Assembly (NCBI GenBank): GCA_964247055.1
Contig: OZ176052.1
Location: 3,472,001-3,536,000 of the forward strand
Reading direction: 5' to 3'
Origin: Paragordius varius
Lineage: Eukaryota; Nematomorpha
Length of the DNA stretch: 64,000 bases
Shown here: positions 21,485 through 55,429 of the stretch, one piece after another
Layout of the letters: each line of letters begins with the position of its first letter
How positions within the stretch are numbered: position 1 is the first letter of the stretch
Position numbers and translations under genes: made by a program
The notes under the pieces: generated by a model
Seen by the model: the letters and a program-made list of their open reading frames with translations, nothing else
Told to the model about the DNA's origin: nothing
Database searches by the model: none

Positions 21485-22440
21485 AAGCAACATTTAAATT
21501 TGATTTTTCCGTGTCTACACTTGATTTACTGTGAAAAAACGCGTTCAATAGCAGTGGTTTCAGGTAAAGATAATGCATACAATTTTTGAAATATTATTGT
21601 ATGGAATATAGTTTGTTTATTTCAAACCATTTCTCTTCTACTGTTTTTTCTGTTGTCCATAATTTAAGCTTTCATTATCATTATATTTATTTAATATTGA
21701 TACTTCAGAAAAAAGTGTCATTGAATTGCACCGTCTTGTCTTCCAAATCTTTTTATATTGTAAAAAACATTCTTATATCCTGGCGATTCATTGAGCCTTG
21801 TTTTTCTGGATGATTTATAATATTGCGATTAGGTAATGGTATAAAATTATTTTCTAACCTTTTGACTTGGAATTTTAGACATTTGTGATAAAAAATAGAA
21901 TTCAAGGCGATCATACATTTTAAAATTTTTATAGCTGGCAACTAACCAACGATCCAAGCATTTTTACAACTACATTTTCCACATCCAGGGTTAACAAATC
22001 AGCAGCTGTTTGATTATTCGCTAAATTATTAAAAATATTTTTTTGTGCCGATCCTTGCATTTCCACCCAGCGCACATTGCGATGATTTTGTCATTTAAAT
22101 TATTTTTTCCCAGAATATTTATTCTTGAAGTAAAATTTATGTCAGAATTTTCATTAAGTAGAAAAGGAGAGTGGGAAATAATTTTGTGCATCAGAATATA
22201 GCGATATGAAATTTATTATTTGCAAATCTTTTTCTATTTCAGAAAATGCATGTGGTGAAAGGACATTGCATTCAATCGCTTCACCCTTTGTTAGTGCACA
22301 TGTAAATTTATTGAGTAAGGTACGAATAACCTGAGACCAAGGAATAAATATTTTTTTATTTATAATGCATTTGTGTTAAAAATAAATAAATATTACAATA
22401 AATTTTTTGTATGAAAGTTTTTGGTTGTACCACCCCTTTC
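21485..22440 (-). repeat. Inverted, shortened copy of the hAT transposase region
   Basis: Complementary to blocks of 19860-21260. For example 21721-21760 pairs with 20860-20900 and 22240-22340 pairs with 19905-20030. With the forward arm it forms an imperfect inverted repeat of 2-3 kb inside one pair of hAT termini. Confidence 0.78.
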
Positions 22441-22937
22441 TCAGATTTTTCCCGCTTTTTCCATCAAAAAATCTGGCTCTATTCTATCCCAATGAAAGTT
22501 AAATAAATACGCCAAAATTTCTAATAAAATTTAGTTTGCTAAAAAAAGCTCCATATTAAACTACTTCGACGCCATTTTTATTTTACAACATTTTTGCAAA
22601 ATATCGGGTTATTCTAATTTTATTTAAATCACATCTAACATTAATATAAACAGAAAAAAGTGGTTTATTTTGTATTGTATAATATTTAGCATGAGCACAC
22701 ATGTCATGTCGGCTATATTTTTACCTTAGGGTTTTACCTCTGAATAAGTAATATCAAGTATTTTTGAATGAATTTTTTTATATATTTCGGTTTATTGAGG
22801 TTATATAGGTGCAAATTTTTGCCATGGTTTCAATTCATTCCATATATTTGAATTATTTAATTATAACCAGGCCTGGAGTATCCAACTACCTCAATTTGAA
22901 TCAAAGGATTAATGAATGTGTTGTATCCAAGTGTTAA

Positions 22938-24819
22938 AAAATAGTATGCACATAAATGAAGTCAATTCATATAATTTTTGGCCTTAACAATACAGTATCG
23001 TAGGGATAAAAAACAACAAATGGTTGAAATATTTTTTTCCTATATAACAACATAAAATTTTATTTAATTATGGATAAAATTTGTTTAATCTGTATTACCT
23101 ATTGGCCAATAATATGAAATGACCAACATTTATGTGCATACTGTAACAAAATTATTCCAATAAACAAAACATATTATCCTCGAGGCTCTCCGATATGTTA
23201 CACCAATCTAATTCAAAACTAAAACTTTTAAAACACATTCTTTAAACAGGGGTCCGCCCTTAAAAAATTGGAAATTCACAAAATTTGTTTAAAAATTAAT
23301 GGTAAAATTGAATTTCTCATGTTAATAATCTGAATAAGTTGATTCAATTGACAAATAGAAAACATTATGTTAAGTTTAAATTTTACAGTACTACTTAATA
23401 GAATATTTATAAGCGCTCTTATATATTGATTGCGGCCCACCAGTTTTTAGAGTCAAAAATGCAGCCTACGTTATTGGGTTGGACACCTGTGTTCTAAATC
23501 GATTGATGCGAGAATCACCCGATTTTTTTAAGAAAACAATCGTTTAATCCGCCATAATGATTTAATGTATTAAGAATATGAGAGTCAGTATTATATTATA
23601 TTATATTATAACTAAACATATTACATATCTAAGCACCATTCCCCGAAAAATGGGTTTTTTGATAAAATATTCACTTTGAAGCAGTATTTCAAGAAAGGGT
23701 GTAGGCCCATCGAATTCAAAAGTGTAATTTAATTTTTTATAATTGAGGTTAACTGCATTTTTGATTCGCTCATTGCCACACTTTTTTGGAAAAATAGAAA
23801 TCACACACCCTTAAAATTGAGTTTTAGGAAAGTTTACGATATGTGGGCCCATTAAGTTTAAAAATGGATTTTGTTTGTTTTTAACAAATGCCCTAATCCT
23901 GTTTGAACCATATGACCCTCTGTACCCGATTGTCGTATTAATGGAAGGTTTTTGGCCAATTTTGGACTTTTCTGGAAAACATGTCGGTTTATTCAATAAT
24001 AATTTTAAATTTTCTAAAACCTTTCGACAAATCCGAGGGTAGCCATTTTAAATTAGCCCCTCTCAGACCTACCCCCTCAAATATCAGATTGTGAATAAAT
24101 ATGGGCTTTGAAACAATTTTGCGGAAAATGTGTAGGCTCATTCGAAATCAAGAGAAAAAATTTATTCATTCAACAATTCGCCGAAGGTGATTGAGTTTGA
24201 GATTGGCCTCAGTATAACCCCGACTCAGTGTAAAAATAGGTGTTTTTAACATAAATTGGAATTAAAGCAATGATCCGGATAGATTCCTTTTAATTTTTAG
24301 CTTTTATTATTTAAAGGTGTCAAGGGTGATAGAACCATTTCTATAATAGCCATGTATTAGCATCTCACCAATCAATACTTTTGAAAAAAACGTTTTTAAA
24401 TATCTTGTAATTGTTGGGTAAACGATAGGGGCAGAATACGTAATTTGTTCATAGAAGGTAAAGAACTTTGTTAAGCGCTTTAGTCGCTGCCTGGGGTCCA
24501 CCCATTTTAAAATACATAATAATATCGCGTTAAAAACATTTCTGGGATTCTCTTAATCTCATTCACATAAATTTCTTTTTGGGATTGTAGTCGAGTTTTG
24601 AAAGCCCTGAAATTGGTCCCAACTTATGTGTAAATAAAAACTTTTGAACAGCTTTATGGTCAAGAAAAATTTCAAATAACACAGTGTACACACAAAAATT
24701 CTGATTGAATCACATATCAGAATGTGTTAGGAATTTTTAGTTTTTGGTTTTACGCCTTACAAGATATAAAAAATATTTACAATTTGGAATTGTAAATAAG
24801 TCAAAATTTAAATAATCAA
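22938..24819. other. Intergenic spacer with degenerate repeats, no gene seen
   Basis: No coding sequence was recognised. It holds one hAT MITE (23246-23489) and a short (ATATT)n run near 23590. A degenerate phrase resembling TGTAGGCCCATCGAATTCAA recurs at about 23699, 23842 and 24129, suggesting an old, diverged tandem or dispersed repeat. Confidence 0.45.
23246..23489. mobile_element. hAT MITE, about 244 bp
   Basis: The left end CAGGGGTCCGCCC and right end GGTTGGACACCTG, with subterminal GCGGCCCACC, match the terminal style of the 3.07-kb hAT at 7538-10608. The flanking duplications are decayed. Confidence 0.6.
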
Positions 24820-25531
24820 AATATCATTACCTCATCACCTTTTCACTTTTTTGTCCTAGATTACCTTTTGGGGATTTTATATACCAGAGCTAAATTTTGT
24901 AAATAAAATACATTTTTGATAGTTATTTTAGTTAAAATTTAATTATCAAACATTCTCACGTTTTAGATAAAAAAGCTTTTATTTTTACATTTTTGTGTAG
25001 TCAAAAATTACGACAGCTCCAAAACCTGATTGAAACGAACAGGTGATATTGGAATCTATATATCAATGTTGGCTAGTAAAATGTAGCTTGAAAGTTTTAA
25101 ATCAATCATATAGATTTTAAACCATAATATACATAGTTTTTTATATTGGTATAATTCAGCTAAAATTAATGAATTAGATTAAATTTGCGATTACTACAAG
25201 TAATCTTTGTCAAACGTATAAAATAAAATAAAATTATAAAGTAAAAATTGCCTGATGCATTAGCGATTTAATAATTTGGAAAAATGGGCGGTAAATAATT
25301 TGAAATGATGATTTTTTTGCAATTTCACATTTTTTAAATAAATTTTTTTTGTATAATGCGCCAAAAATACTAAAGAAAGCATATTTTTAAATTCGGCTTA
25401 ATACCTTAAATACCTAATATATATCGCTTGGGATATAAAACTACTCCAAAAGGTGGAGTTTAAAAAAAAGAAATTGGTGGAAATGAAGCTTGAGGTGAGG
25501 GTTCCACTTTGAAGTTTTTACCGATTATGGG
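24820..25531 (+). repeat. Unclassified long dispersed repeat (forward copy)
   Basis: About 700 bp match, in complement, 57660 down to about 57130. Shared phrases include CCTTTTCACTTTTTTGTC with its counterpart near 57665, ACGACAGCTCCAAAACCTGA, and GTATAATGCGCCAAAAATAC. No coding sequence or family signature was seen. The right side abuts a TTAA MITE. Confidence 0.7.
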
Positions 25532-25980
25532 TTAACACTTCGATTCAAATTGGGGTATCTAAATATCCCAGAATAATATGAGTTAGGATTTTCAAAAAAC
25601 TACTGAAGAACGGTCCCAATTAAAATATATGCTTCTATCCTAACAAAAATTATATAAATATGCCAAAATATTTAAATAAAATTATGCTTTGAAAAAAAGT
25701 TCAATGTCAAACTACTTCGAGGCCATTTTTATTTTGCAAAATTTTTGCAAAATTCGTCTTCATTTAATTTTAAAGTTAAAATTAAAATTAAATTTTTCTT
25801 TAAATTACATTTAACATTGATAGAAATAGAAAAAGCTGTTTTTGTATTATTTTTCAATTATACCATTGCACGCATGCCACGTTGACTAAATTTTTACCTT
25901 TCGGTTTTAGCTTCAAATAAGTAATATCAAATATTTTTGAATAAGATTTTTCATATATTTGGTTTATTAATGTTATATAA

Positions 25981-27705
25981 ACAATCAGCTGTGCTTAAAA
26001 TTAGAAAACGCTGCTAAATATAACAGCAACTACTTTGCTTAAGTAGATCATATTGCTCCACGTAGGTCTAAAAGCAAAAAAGGCCCAATGAGAAAGGAAG
26101 ATGGAGATATCATTACAGACAAAAAAACACTGGTGGAACAATGGGAACAATATGTATTAAAATTATAAGGCTCCAGTCCATCAAACGCCGATAAAAACAG
26201 TAATATCTATCAACATGACCCGCCGATCATCAAAGATGAAGTTGAATGGGCGCTCAACCATTCCCCAAACAACAAATCTGAGGGGTACAACGATATTCCA
26301 ACCAAACTCATTCGTTTTATCCCAATTCATATCCTAACTAACTTATTCCAAAAGATATTTGCTCACGCCTCATTCCCCCAAGATTGGTGCAAATCAATAC
26401 TGATCGCCATCTTGAAAAAAGGCGATCCTAAAACAACTATCTAACTATAGCGCTAATCAACCAAGCATCAAAAATTTTCTCAAAATAATTCACAGGCGTA
26501 TCCATGGCATAATTGAAGCTGAACTTTCTAATACCCAAGCGGGATTTAGAACCAATGGCTGATGCAGGGACATGATCAGCAATATTTGGATATTCGAAAA
26601 ACAAATTGAATATCAGAAAGAAACCCACATCTGCTTCATTGATTTTTCAAAGGCCTTCGACAGCGTGAAGCACGACACGCTGTGGAAGGCACTATCTCAG
26701 ATGGGAGTTTCAGATCACATTTTAAACATCATCAAATCCCTTTACTCCAATTCATCACTAACCATAAAAACCCCACACGGCACAAGTAATTGGATACGAA
26801 TGAACAACGGTTTACGACATGGATGCGTCCTTTCACCGACTTTTTTTAACGTCTGCATAGAAAGCGTATTAAGAAACATAGATAAAGCTAATGGCATAAG
26901 CATTGCCGGCAATATTATATCATCACTTCACTATGCTGATGATACTATACTGCTGTCAAATTCAGTGGACAACCTAAAAAAACTCTTAACTGAATTCTCA
27001 AATGAATGTCAAAAATTTGGATTGACGATCCACTTTAAAATAACTAAAATCATGATTATAAACGCTCATAACCACTATAACAACTTATCTTTTCACAACC
27101 AACAAATAGAAGTAGTGTCCCAATACACTTACCTAGGCAGTCTTATAAATACGACTAACAACAGCACCCCCGACATCAGAAGAAGAATAGGAATTGCTAA
27201 GACAAAAATGATAAAATATAATAAACTATGGTCATCACATGACATCAAACTTAAAACAAAAATCCTTTTAGTTAAATCCCTAATATTTCCTAGCATGCTA
27301 TACGCAGCTGGACAATAAAAAAGGTAGGCGAAAAATACATTAACGCCTTCGAAATCTGGTGCTGGCGGAAGATACTTCGAATTACTTGGAAAGAAATAAA
27401 GAACACTGTAATCCTTGACAAAATAAACCCCGAGATACACCTGATTGGCATGTGCCTCAAAATTAAATTATCATACTTTGGTCACATTACCAGAGCTAAT
27501 GATTTGGAATTCCAACTAATGACAGGCAAGGTCGAAGGATCCAGGAAACGTGGACGCTGCAAGATGCGTTGGATCGAAAACCTAACCAAAGAAACCAATC
27601 TCTATTTACAACAGCTAACATCACTCACTTACAATCGAATAAACTGGAGAAAATACACCTTCGAAAAAGCAATAAATCGACAACGATCTTTGCTATAATG
27701 ATAAT
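25981..27705 (+). mobile_element. 5'-truncated RTE-like non-LTR retrotransposon
   Basis: It starts abruptly inside the MITE and ends with a short ATAATGATAATAAG tract, typical of RTE-type 3' ends. There is no endonuclease domain, so it is 5' truncated. It carries reverse transcriptase coding sequence with a few breaks. Confidence 0.82.
26215..27698 (+). pseudogene. Reverse transcriptase of an RTE-like LINE, broken
   Basis: The reading begins near 26221 with KSEGYNDIPTKLIRF and FPQDWCKSILIAILKKGDP (finger motifs). It is interrupted by stops and shifts near 26440-26565, then is open from 26572 to 27318. That part holds CFIDFSKAFDSVKHDTLW (motif A), LRHGCVLSPTFFNVCIE (motif B) and LHYADDTILLS (motif C with catalytic Y-A-D-D). 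After another break, 27450-27698 has the C-terminal KRGRCKMRWIENLTKE motif. No endonuclease is present. The catalytic core survives, but the element cannot be active. Confidence 0.85.
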
Positions 27706-27834
27706 AAGTGCAAGATTTTGCCATGGTTTCGATTCCTTCCATACTTTATTAAGAATTTAATTTAAACAGGCATGAGGTATTTAACTACCCCAATTTGAAT
27801 CGAAAGGCTTGAATGTGTTGTATCTAAGTATTAA

Positions 27835-28402
27835 ATAGTCAAAAGCCAATTATTTTATTACTTTTTTTAATATTAAATTTTTTAATGGTCTGGGACATAT
27901 TATCTTAAAAGGGAATAATGCTTTAAATTGTTATCGTTTTCTTATTTGAATTTAGTGAAATACATTAAACTATTAAGACATAATGGTTTAATTGTGGTTA
28001 AATAAATTAGGCACATCAATACATAGGAAAATTCTTGTTTATTGATAATAAATGTTGTAAGCGTGAACTTTTGTTCGCCTTTTAAAATATATTTGGTCAA
28101 ACCTGGCCCGTTGACTACAATCTTAATGAATAATATGAAATAATTTGAACTCAAGTGTTAATTTTGCGTTGAATTCATATTTTTAATTTTTATATATTTG
28201 TTCTAAAATAACTCTTAAGCTATTAAAATTCATAATATATTTCCCTCACATCCCTATTTTGTTCACCAAAATGTACAAACAATATAATCTCTCAATTTCT
28301 AACAGATATTTTATCATATCTTCATAAAAAGGTGCTTAAACACATGTTCTTTTGACTTTCTATCGAGTTTTCGTTTTAATAGTTCTTGATTAATGCTGAA
28401 AT
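27835..28402. other. Spacer upstream of the proposed first FRY exon
   Basis: AT-rich sequence with no recognised gene or repeat. If the 5' exon model of FRY is right, the promoter and 5' untranslated region lie here or further left. Confidence 0.35.
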
Positions 28403-51077
<22,675 letters not shown>

Positions 51078-51110
51078 GTATGGTTTCGTTAAATTATTTA
51101 ATTTAAAAAT

Positions 51111-51116
51111 AATAAA
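51111..51116 (+). promoter_or_regulatory. Candidate FRY poly(A) signal
   Basis: AATAAA 34 nt after the FRY stop codon, and before the MITE that starts at 51179. Assigned from motif and position only. Confidence 0.35.
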
Positions 51117-51178
51117 AAGGGAGGATACGGGTCTTATTGGTTTATTTAATGGCTCTTATTCATTTATATACCATATAC

Positions 51179-51471
51179 GATTCAAATTCACCCCTGAACA
51201 ATTCAAACTCACCCTAAAAATAAATTATGTGTGAGGGATACAACTCCTCATCTATATGAAATATATTTTTACGACATAGTTTATTATTTTTCAGCATTAT
51301 ATTAATCTTAAACATAATTTTATATTTTAAAAATATTATAAAATAAAGGTAATTTTTAATCTTAAAAAACACCTAATTTATATTAGGGTAAATTTGAATT
51401 TCAACGGTGAATTTGAGTTGTTTAAGGGTAAATTTTAATTGTTCAAGGGTGAGTTCGATATGTAAATGGTA
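51179..51471. mobile_element. TA-flanked MITE (ACCATTTACA family), copy 2, just after FRY
   Basis: Same family as 30140-30433: TACCATATACGATTCAAATT at the left, ATATGTAAATGGTA at the right. It begins 102 bp after the FRY stop and may form part of some 3' untranslated regions. Confidence 0.8.
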
Positions 51472-52140
51472 TAATTACTAATGACTGAATATGAACATTT
51501 TAAATATTGGTATAATAGTCCGCAACATATCAATTTTTTTAATTATAGGATCTCCAGAGATTTCGTTGTGCATCTCTCTCCATGTATTAATGACAAAAAC
51601 CCATAAAAATATTATAATTATTTATATTTGACTATATTTGTGATAAACATAGATATATTATTCGATTGTTTTGCTGTATTTCTACCAACTATTATTTATA
51701 TTATTTATTTAATGTTTCCTGCACATAATGGGGCAATACCTATCATTTAATCCTCAATTATTTCAATCTTTTATTTTAATTTTATGTGTTTCAATGGTTT
51801 TGTGATTTTGGGGAAATTTTATACTATTTATCCTTAAACACAAATAAATCAACAATTATTATAAATTTTATTAATAAATATTTATTATTATTATTATCGC
51901 ATCGAAATACCTGTCAAGTCTTTTGAAGCAAGATTCTGCAAACTAACATATTTCATTATATACATATGTATATATACTAGGTTTAGTCATAAGACTTTAC
52001 CTGAATTTTGGAAAGATATTTAATTATGAAAGAAATCATTTATGTGTTATTTTCTATTAGATAGTCCCTCAGCTTCTACACATTCTCATCTCTCAGGTAA
52101 TAATGAAAGCCACCAAAAACTGATTGGTAATTGCGGTAAA
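51472..52140. other. Intergenic spacer, no gene seen
   Basis: AT-rich sequence. A short exon-like patch (52065-52098, between a TTTCTATTAG acceptor and CTCTCAG before GTAATA) is too short to assign. Confidence 0.35.
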
Positions 52141-52144
52141 CAAT

Positions 52145-52925
52145 TAGTTACGCCATTTTACAACATCTTAAAAATAATTGAAGTGCTACTTTGAGAACGT
52201 GGGCTCCATTGATGCGCAGGAATAATAGTCTGGCGCCAGGTCAGGAAGGTTTAGCAGATGCGAAAAACGAAGGGAAGACTTGGTAAAGTGTTTTGCTACA
52301 TGACACTGCTCTGTCTCAGACAGCGAAACCAGTTAAAATCACGTTCAATTATGCCCGGTCGTTTTTCGAAATGGATAATTTAATTGATCATTTTTGGCGA
52401 TAGCGGGTGTATTAACGGTTTCAGGGTCTTCTAAAAGTTCATAATTAATAATACCGCGCTCTGATCCCATCAGAAACAGGACATGGTCTTTTTACCGGAC
52501 CGATTTGGCATTTCGGCTTGGGAAGTTTCCGCTTAAAATACAATAAAAAGCCTCATCTGTCGCAATTTGTTGCAAAAATGTTTTCCTTTCTGGCGTTGAA
52601 GCAGGATTTCACGACCATTTACCGATTTTATTGGTCTGTCACATTGAGTCATTATAATATATGTACTTCTGTCGATTGCCATGGAGTCTGAAAGGAGTCA
52701 TTCAATAAATCTTTTATTTGATCGTCTTCTCAGTCATGTGGTCCACCACAACGCCCTTTGTTACATTCTAAAACAATTTCAAAATTTTGAAACTATGTTT
52801 CTCTCTAATTAATGGAGTAGCTTCTATCAACAAACGATGACTTTCAACAGCCTTTTTTTCTGATGGATAACAAAAAGTAATGCATTCCGCAAGCGTTCTA
52901 AGGCAGAAAATTCGACATAATTGAT
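52145..52925 (-). mobile_element. mariner (mauritiana-type) transposase remnant
   Basis: Minus-strand pieces follow mariner transposase order: KKAVESHRLLIEATPLIREK (N-terminal helix-turn-helix), NGREILLQRQKGKHFLQQI then A-T-D-E (around the first catalytic Asp), MGSERGIINYELLEDPETVN (the W-W-D-Q-x-G-x-I-Y-Y-E-L-L region), and PDLAPDYYS followed by A-S-M-E-P-T-F (the third catalytic Asp region, S-P-D-L-A-P-x-D-Y). Stops and shifts occur throughout. It has higher GC than its surroundings, as expected for a transferred element. The terminal repeats were not identified with confidence. Confidence 0.85.
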
Positions 52926-53274
52926 AAATAATAAAAAGAAGACGCTAGTTTTGACGGGCTCAACTTAAGTGTTCTTATAGATTGATGTCATATGATAAAA
53001 ATGGTGTCTGTATCAAATTAATTGCCTGCGTAATTTTCGCTGACATCCTCTATTAGTTAAACCAGTATTATGACTATATCTGGTCTCCACAATCCAAAAA
53101 ATTTTTCTTTGACCTTACTTTTTTGATTAATATAAAAACTTTTTTATCAATCTTTGAGATTTTTCAAAAAAGGTTAAAATAACGTGGGCCATACTATTTA
53201 TCTCAGTTGAATTATTTAACACATAATTGGGATTTTAAGTGTAATGGCACATTCAACTGATTAATAAAATAGAT

Positions 53275-53557
53275 AGGGGTGTCGAACACACGGCCCTTTA
53301 TGTGCGGTCCGCGAAAAACTTGGAACCTAATTCGCAAATGTTCGCAAAATCTCATAATTTATATTCAGCAATACTTCTGAATAAGTAAATCCAATTGGCA
53401 AGAACCAGATAAATAATCTTACATTTCCTTTACATTTTCTAGTCTTATTTTTGAAATTAATAAATTATTTATGAGTGCCCGTATATATTTCAAACGCTGC
53501 TCGCTGTTTTTTGGGTCAAAAATGTAGCCCGAGCAGCCATTTGTGTTGACGCCCCTT
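53275..53557. mobile_element. hAT MITE, 283 bp, with perfect target duplication
   Basis: Flanked by AAATAGAT (53267-53274 and 53558-53565). Left end AGGGGTGTCGAACACACGGC, right end GCCATTTGTGTTGACGCCCC. Same family as the hAT at 7538-10608. Confidence 0.9.
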
Positions 53558-53829
53558 AAATAGATTTTATATAATTGTAAAATAACTTTAATAGTTATGA
53601 AAACGGTAAATCATAAAAACAATAAATTTTAATTAATTAAAAAGTATAACACAAACGAAATTTAGTATAAAAAGTGGAAATGGAATGAAATTATATATTA
53701 AAAAGTTTGTCAAATCATTCAGTATTTATCATTTGGGGAACATTAATAAATTTTTAAATCAAAAAAATAAGTAAAACGGCATAGATTGTCATTGTTAGAG
53801 ATGTAAGAGCTATTTTTATGATTTAAGCT

Positions 53830-55110
53830 TTTGTATTATTCATGACAAATATAATGTGTATACATTGTTTGCATATTTGTAAAAAATATATTTTTTCATA
53901 GGATAGCTTATGATCAGCGTATTTGCCGTAAAATTTTTTATTTGTTTACGACCTAGTTTTTGAAATATTGAGATAAAATCAAAATCGGGCAAAAAGTGAA
54001 AATGAAGAATAATAATGGATAATTCAAAAAACTATGATAAAAGTTGAGATATTATGGTTTATTATCATTTTAGGAGATATTTTTATATAAATAGCCTAAA
54101 ATCATAAAGTTAAGGTTTCGTTAAAATCTCAGAGCAAAAGGTATTTTCTTAACATACTTAAAAGACAAAAAATTTTTATGAAACTATATTAAAATAATTT
54201 TTTTTAATTATTTACTAGATAAACTCATTATTAATTCTTAATTCATATTTTATTCAGTACAAAAAACTTATATATCAAAATAAAACTAAAATTATTTTTT
54301 ATTTTTTCATTTTTTGTTTCTCGATTTATGACGGTATAAAAAATTTCTGTTTTTTGGAATTTCACAAGAGCGAAAATTATGAAGTATATAAATTAATACA
54401 AAATAAAATTTACAAGTAGTGGAAAATCAACCTAAAATTCGTACATATTCCAGTAAAAATATTAATTCGTATTAAAACAATCTTTTTACAGGAATTTGTA
54501 AGGATTTTTGGTTGATATTCCATTACTTTTAATCCTATTTTGCATAAATTATATAGTTAATTCCCACTCATGTAATCAAAAATAAAACATTATAAATTTT
54601 CTAAACACTCATAAACCAGGAAAAAAATAAAAAACAATATTTTTTAATTTTATTTTGATATATAAATTTTTTTACTGAATAATGAATGTTAAGACTTTAA
54701 TTGTGACTTTAGCTAGTAATTAAAAAAAATTATTTAATATAGTTTCATAAAAAAAATTTGTATGTTAAGTGTGTTATAAGAAAAACGCCATCTTTTGAAC
54801 TAAGATTTTAAAGAAACCCTAACTATATGATTTCAGGTTATTTATATATTTAAAATATCTCCTTAAATGATAATAAACCATAGTATTTCAACTTTTACAA
54901 TTATTTTTTGAATTATCCGTAATTATCCTTAATTTTTACTTTTTGCCCGATTTCGATTTTCTCTCAATATTAGGTCGTTAATAAATAATAATTTTTGCGG
55001 CAAATGAATTCGCGGGTCATAAATTATCTCATGAAAATAATTTTTTGTTAAATAAAATTAACCCTCTTTTTGCACACAATGTATATATATTTATCATGAT
55101 AAAAAATGTA
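53830..55110. repeat. Long imperfect palindrome, arms about 640 bp
   Basis: The two halves are complementary around a centre near 54465. Matching pairs, working inward: 53847-53870 with 55068-55100; 53958-54010 with about 54935-54990 (TTGAGATAAAATCAAAATCG and its complement with few changes); 54120-54180 with 54755-54820; and 54365-54460 with 54480-54575. Mismatches and short gaps are scattered. There is almost no loop. No terminal repeats, target duplication or ORF were recognised. It could be a foldback element or a product of inverted duplication. Confidence 0.8.
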
Positions 55111-55429
55111 AAAGGTGGTGTTTTTAGTTTTGGTTATTATTTGTCATTTTAACGATTTTTAGATTTTAATTTGCTATTTATTAATTACAAATGCGCCTTT
55201 TAGATTTATCGTTCTGGATTAGAAAACTGCTATAAAATGAAGTGTCAAAATATTTTTTAATGATGCAAAAGTTTTAGCACTCATATTTTAACATGGCCTA
55301 TCAAAATATTTAATTTTCAACTGACATTACTTTTGACGATTGGTAGATATGAAATACATAATATCTAACCAATTAAATATTCAGGCACAACAAATAACAT
55401 CTACCACAATAACCAATTACTTAAGTGTA

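Larger units (their letters stand above)
19140..22481 (+). mobile_element. hAT element containing an inverted duplication of itself
   Basis: The left terminus TAGGGTAACCAGATGTCCCG and the complemented right terminus TAGAGCCAGATTTTTTGATG are flanked by TTCTATC on both sides (19133-19139, 22482-22488), close to the 8 bp expected for hAT. The left two thirds run forward. From about 21485 to 22440 the sequence is the complement of parts of 19860-21260, with deletions. The transposase remnants are broken. Confidence 0.8.
19041..22933 (+). mobile_element. TTAA-flanked MITE split by a hAT element
   Basis: TTAA lies on both sides (19037-19040, 22934-22937). The left end is CACTTCGATTCAAATTGGGG and the right end is TTGTATCCAAGTG. 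The MITE parts are 19041-19139 and 22489-22933, about 544 bp in all, the same size as the other full copies. The remainder is the nested hAT element. Confidence 0.85.
25536..27830 (+). mobile_element. TTAA-flanked MITE split by an RTE-like LINE
   Basis: TTAA lies at 25532-25535 and 27831-27834. The MITE parts are 25536-25980 and about 27706-27830, about 570 bp in all. The termini and interior match the copies at 19041 and 57685. Confidence 0.85.

Noticed and set aside
52065-52098. Short exon-like interval with acceptor and donor after FRY
   Set aside because: Only 34 bp, no conserved residues, and near a mariner remnant; AT-rich spacers yield such patterns often.
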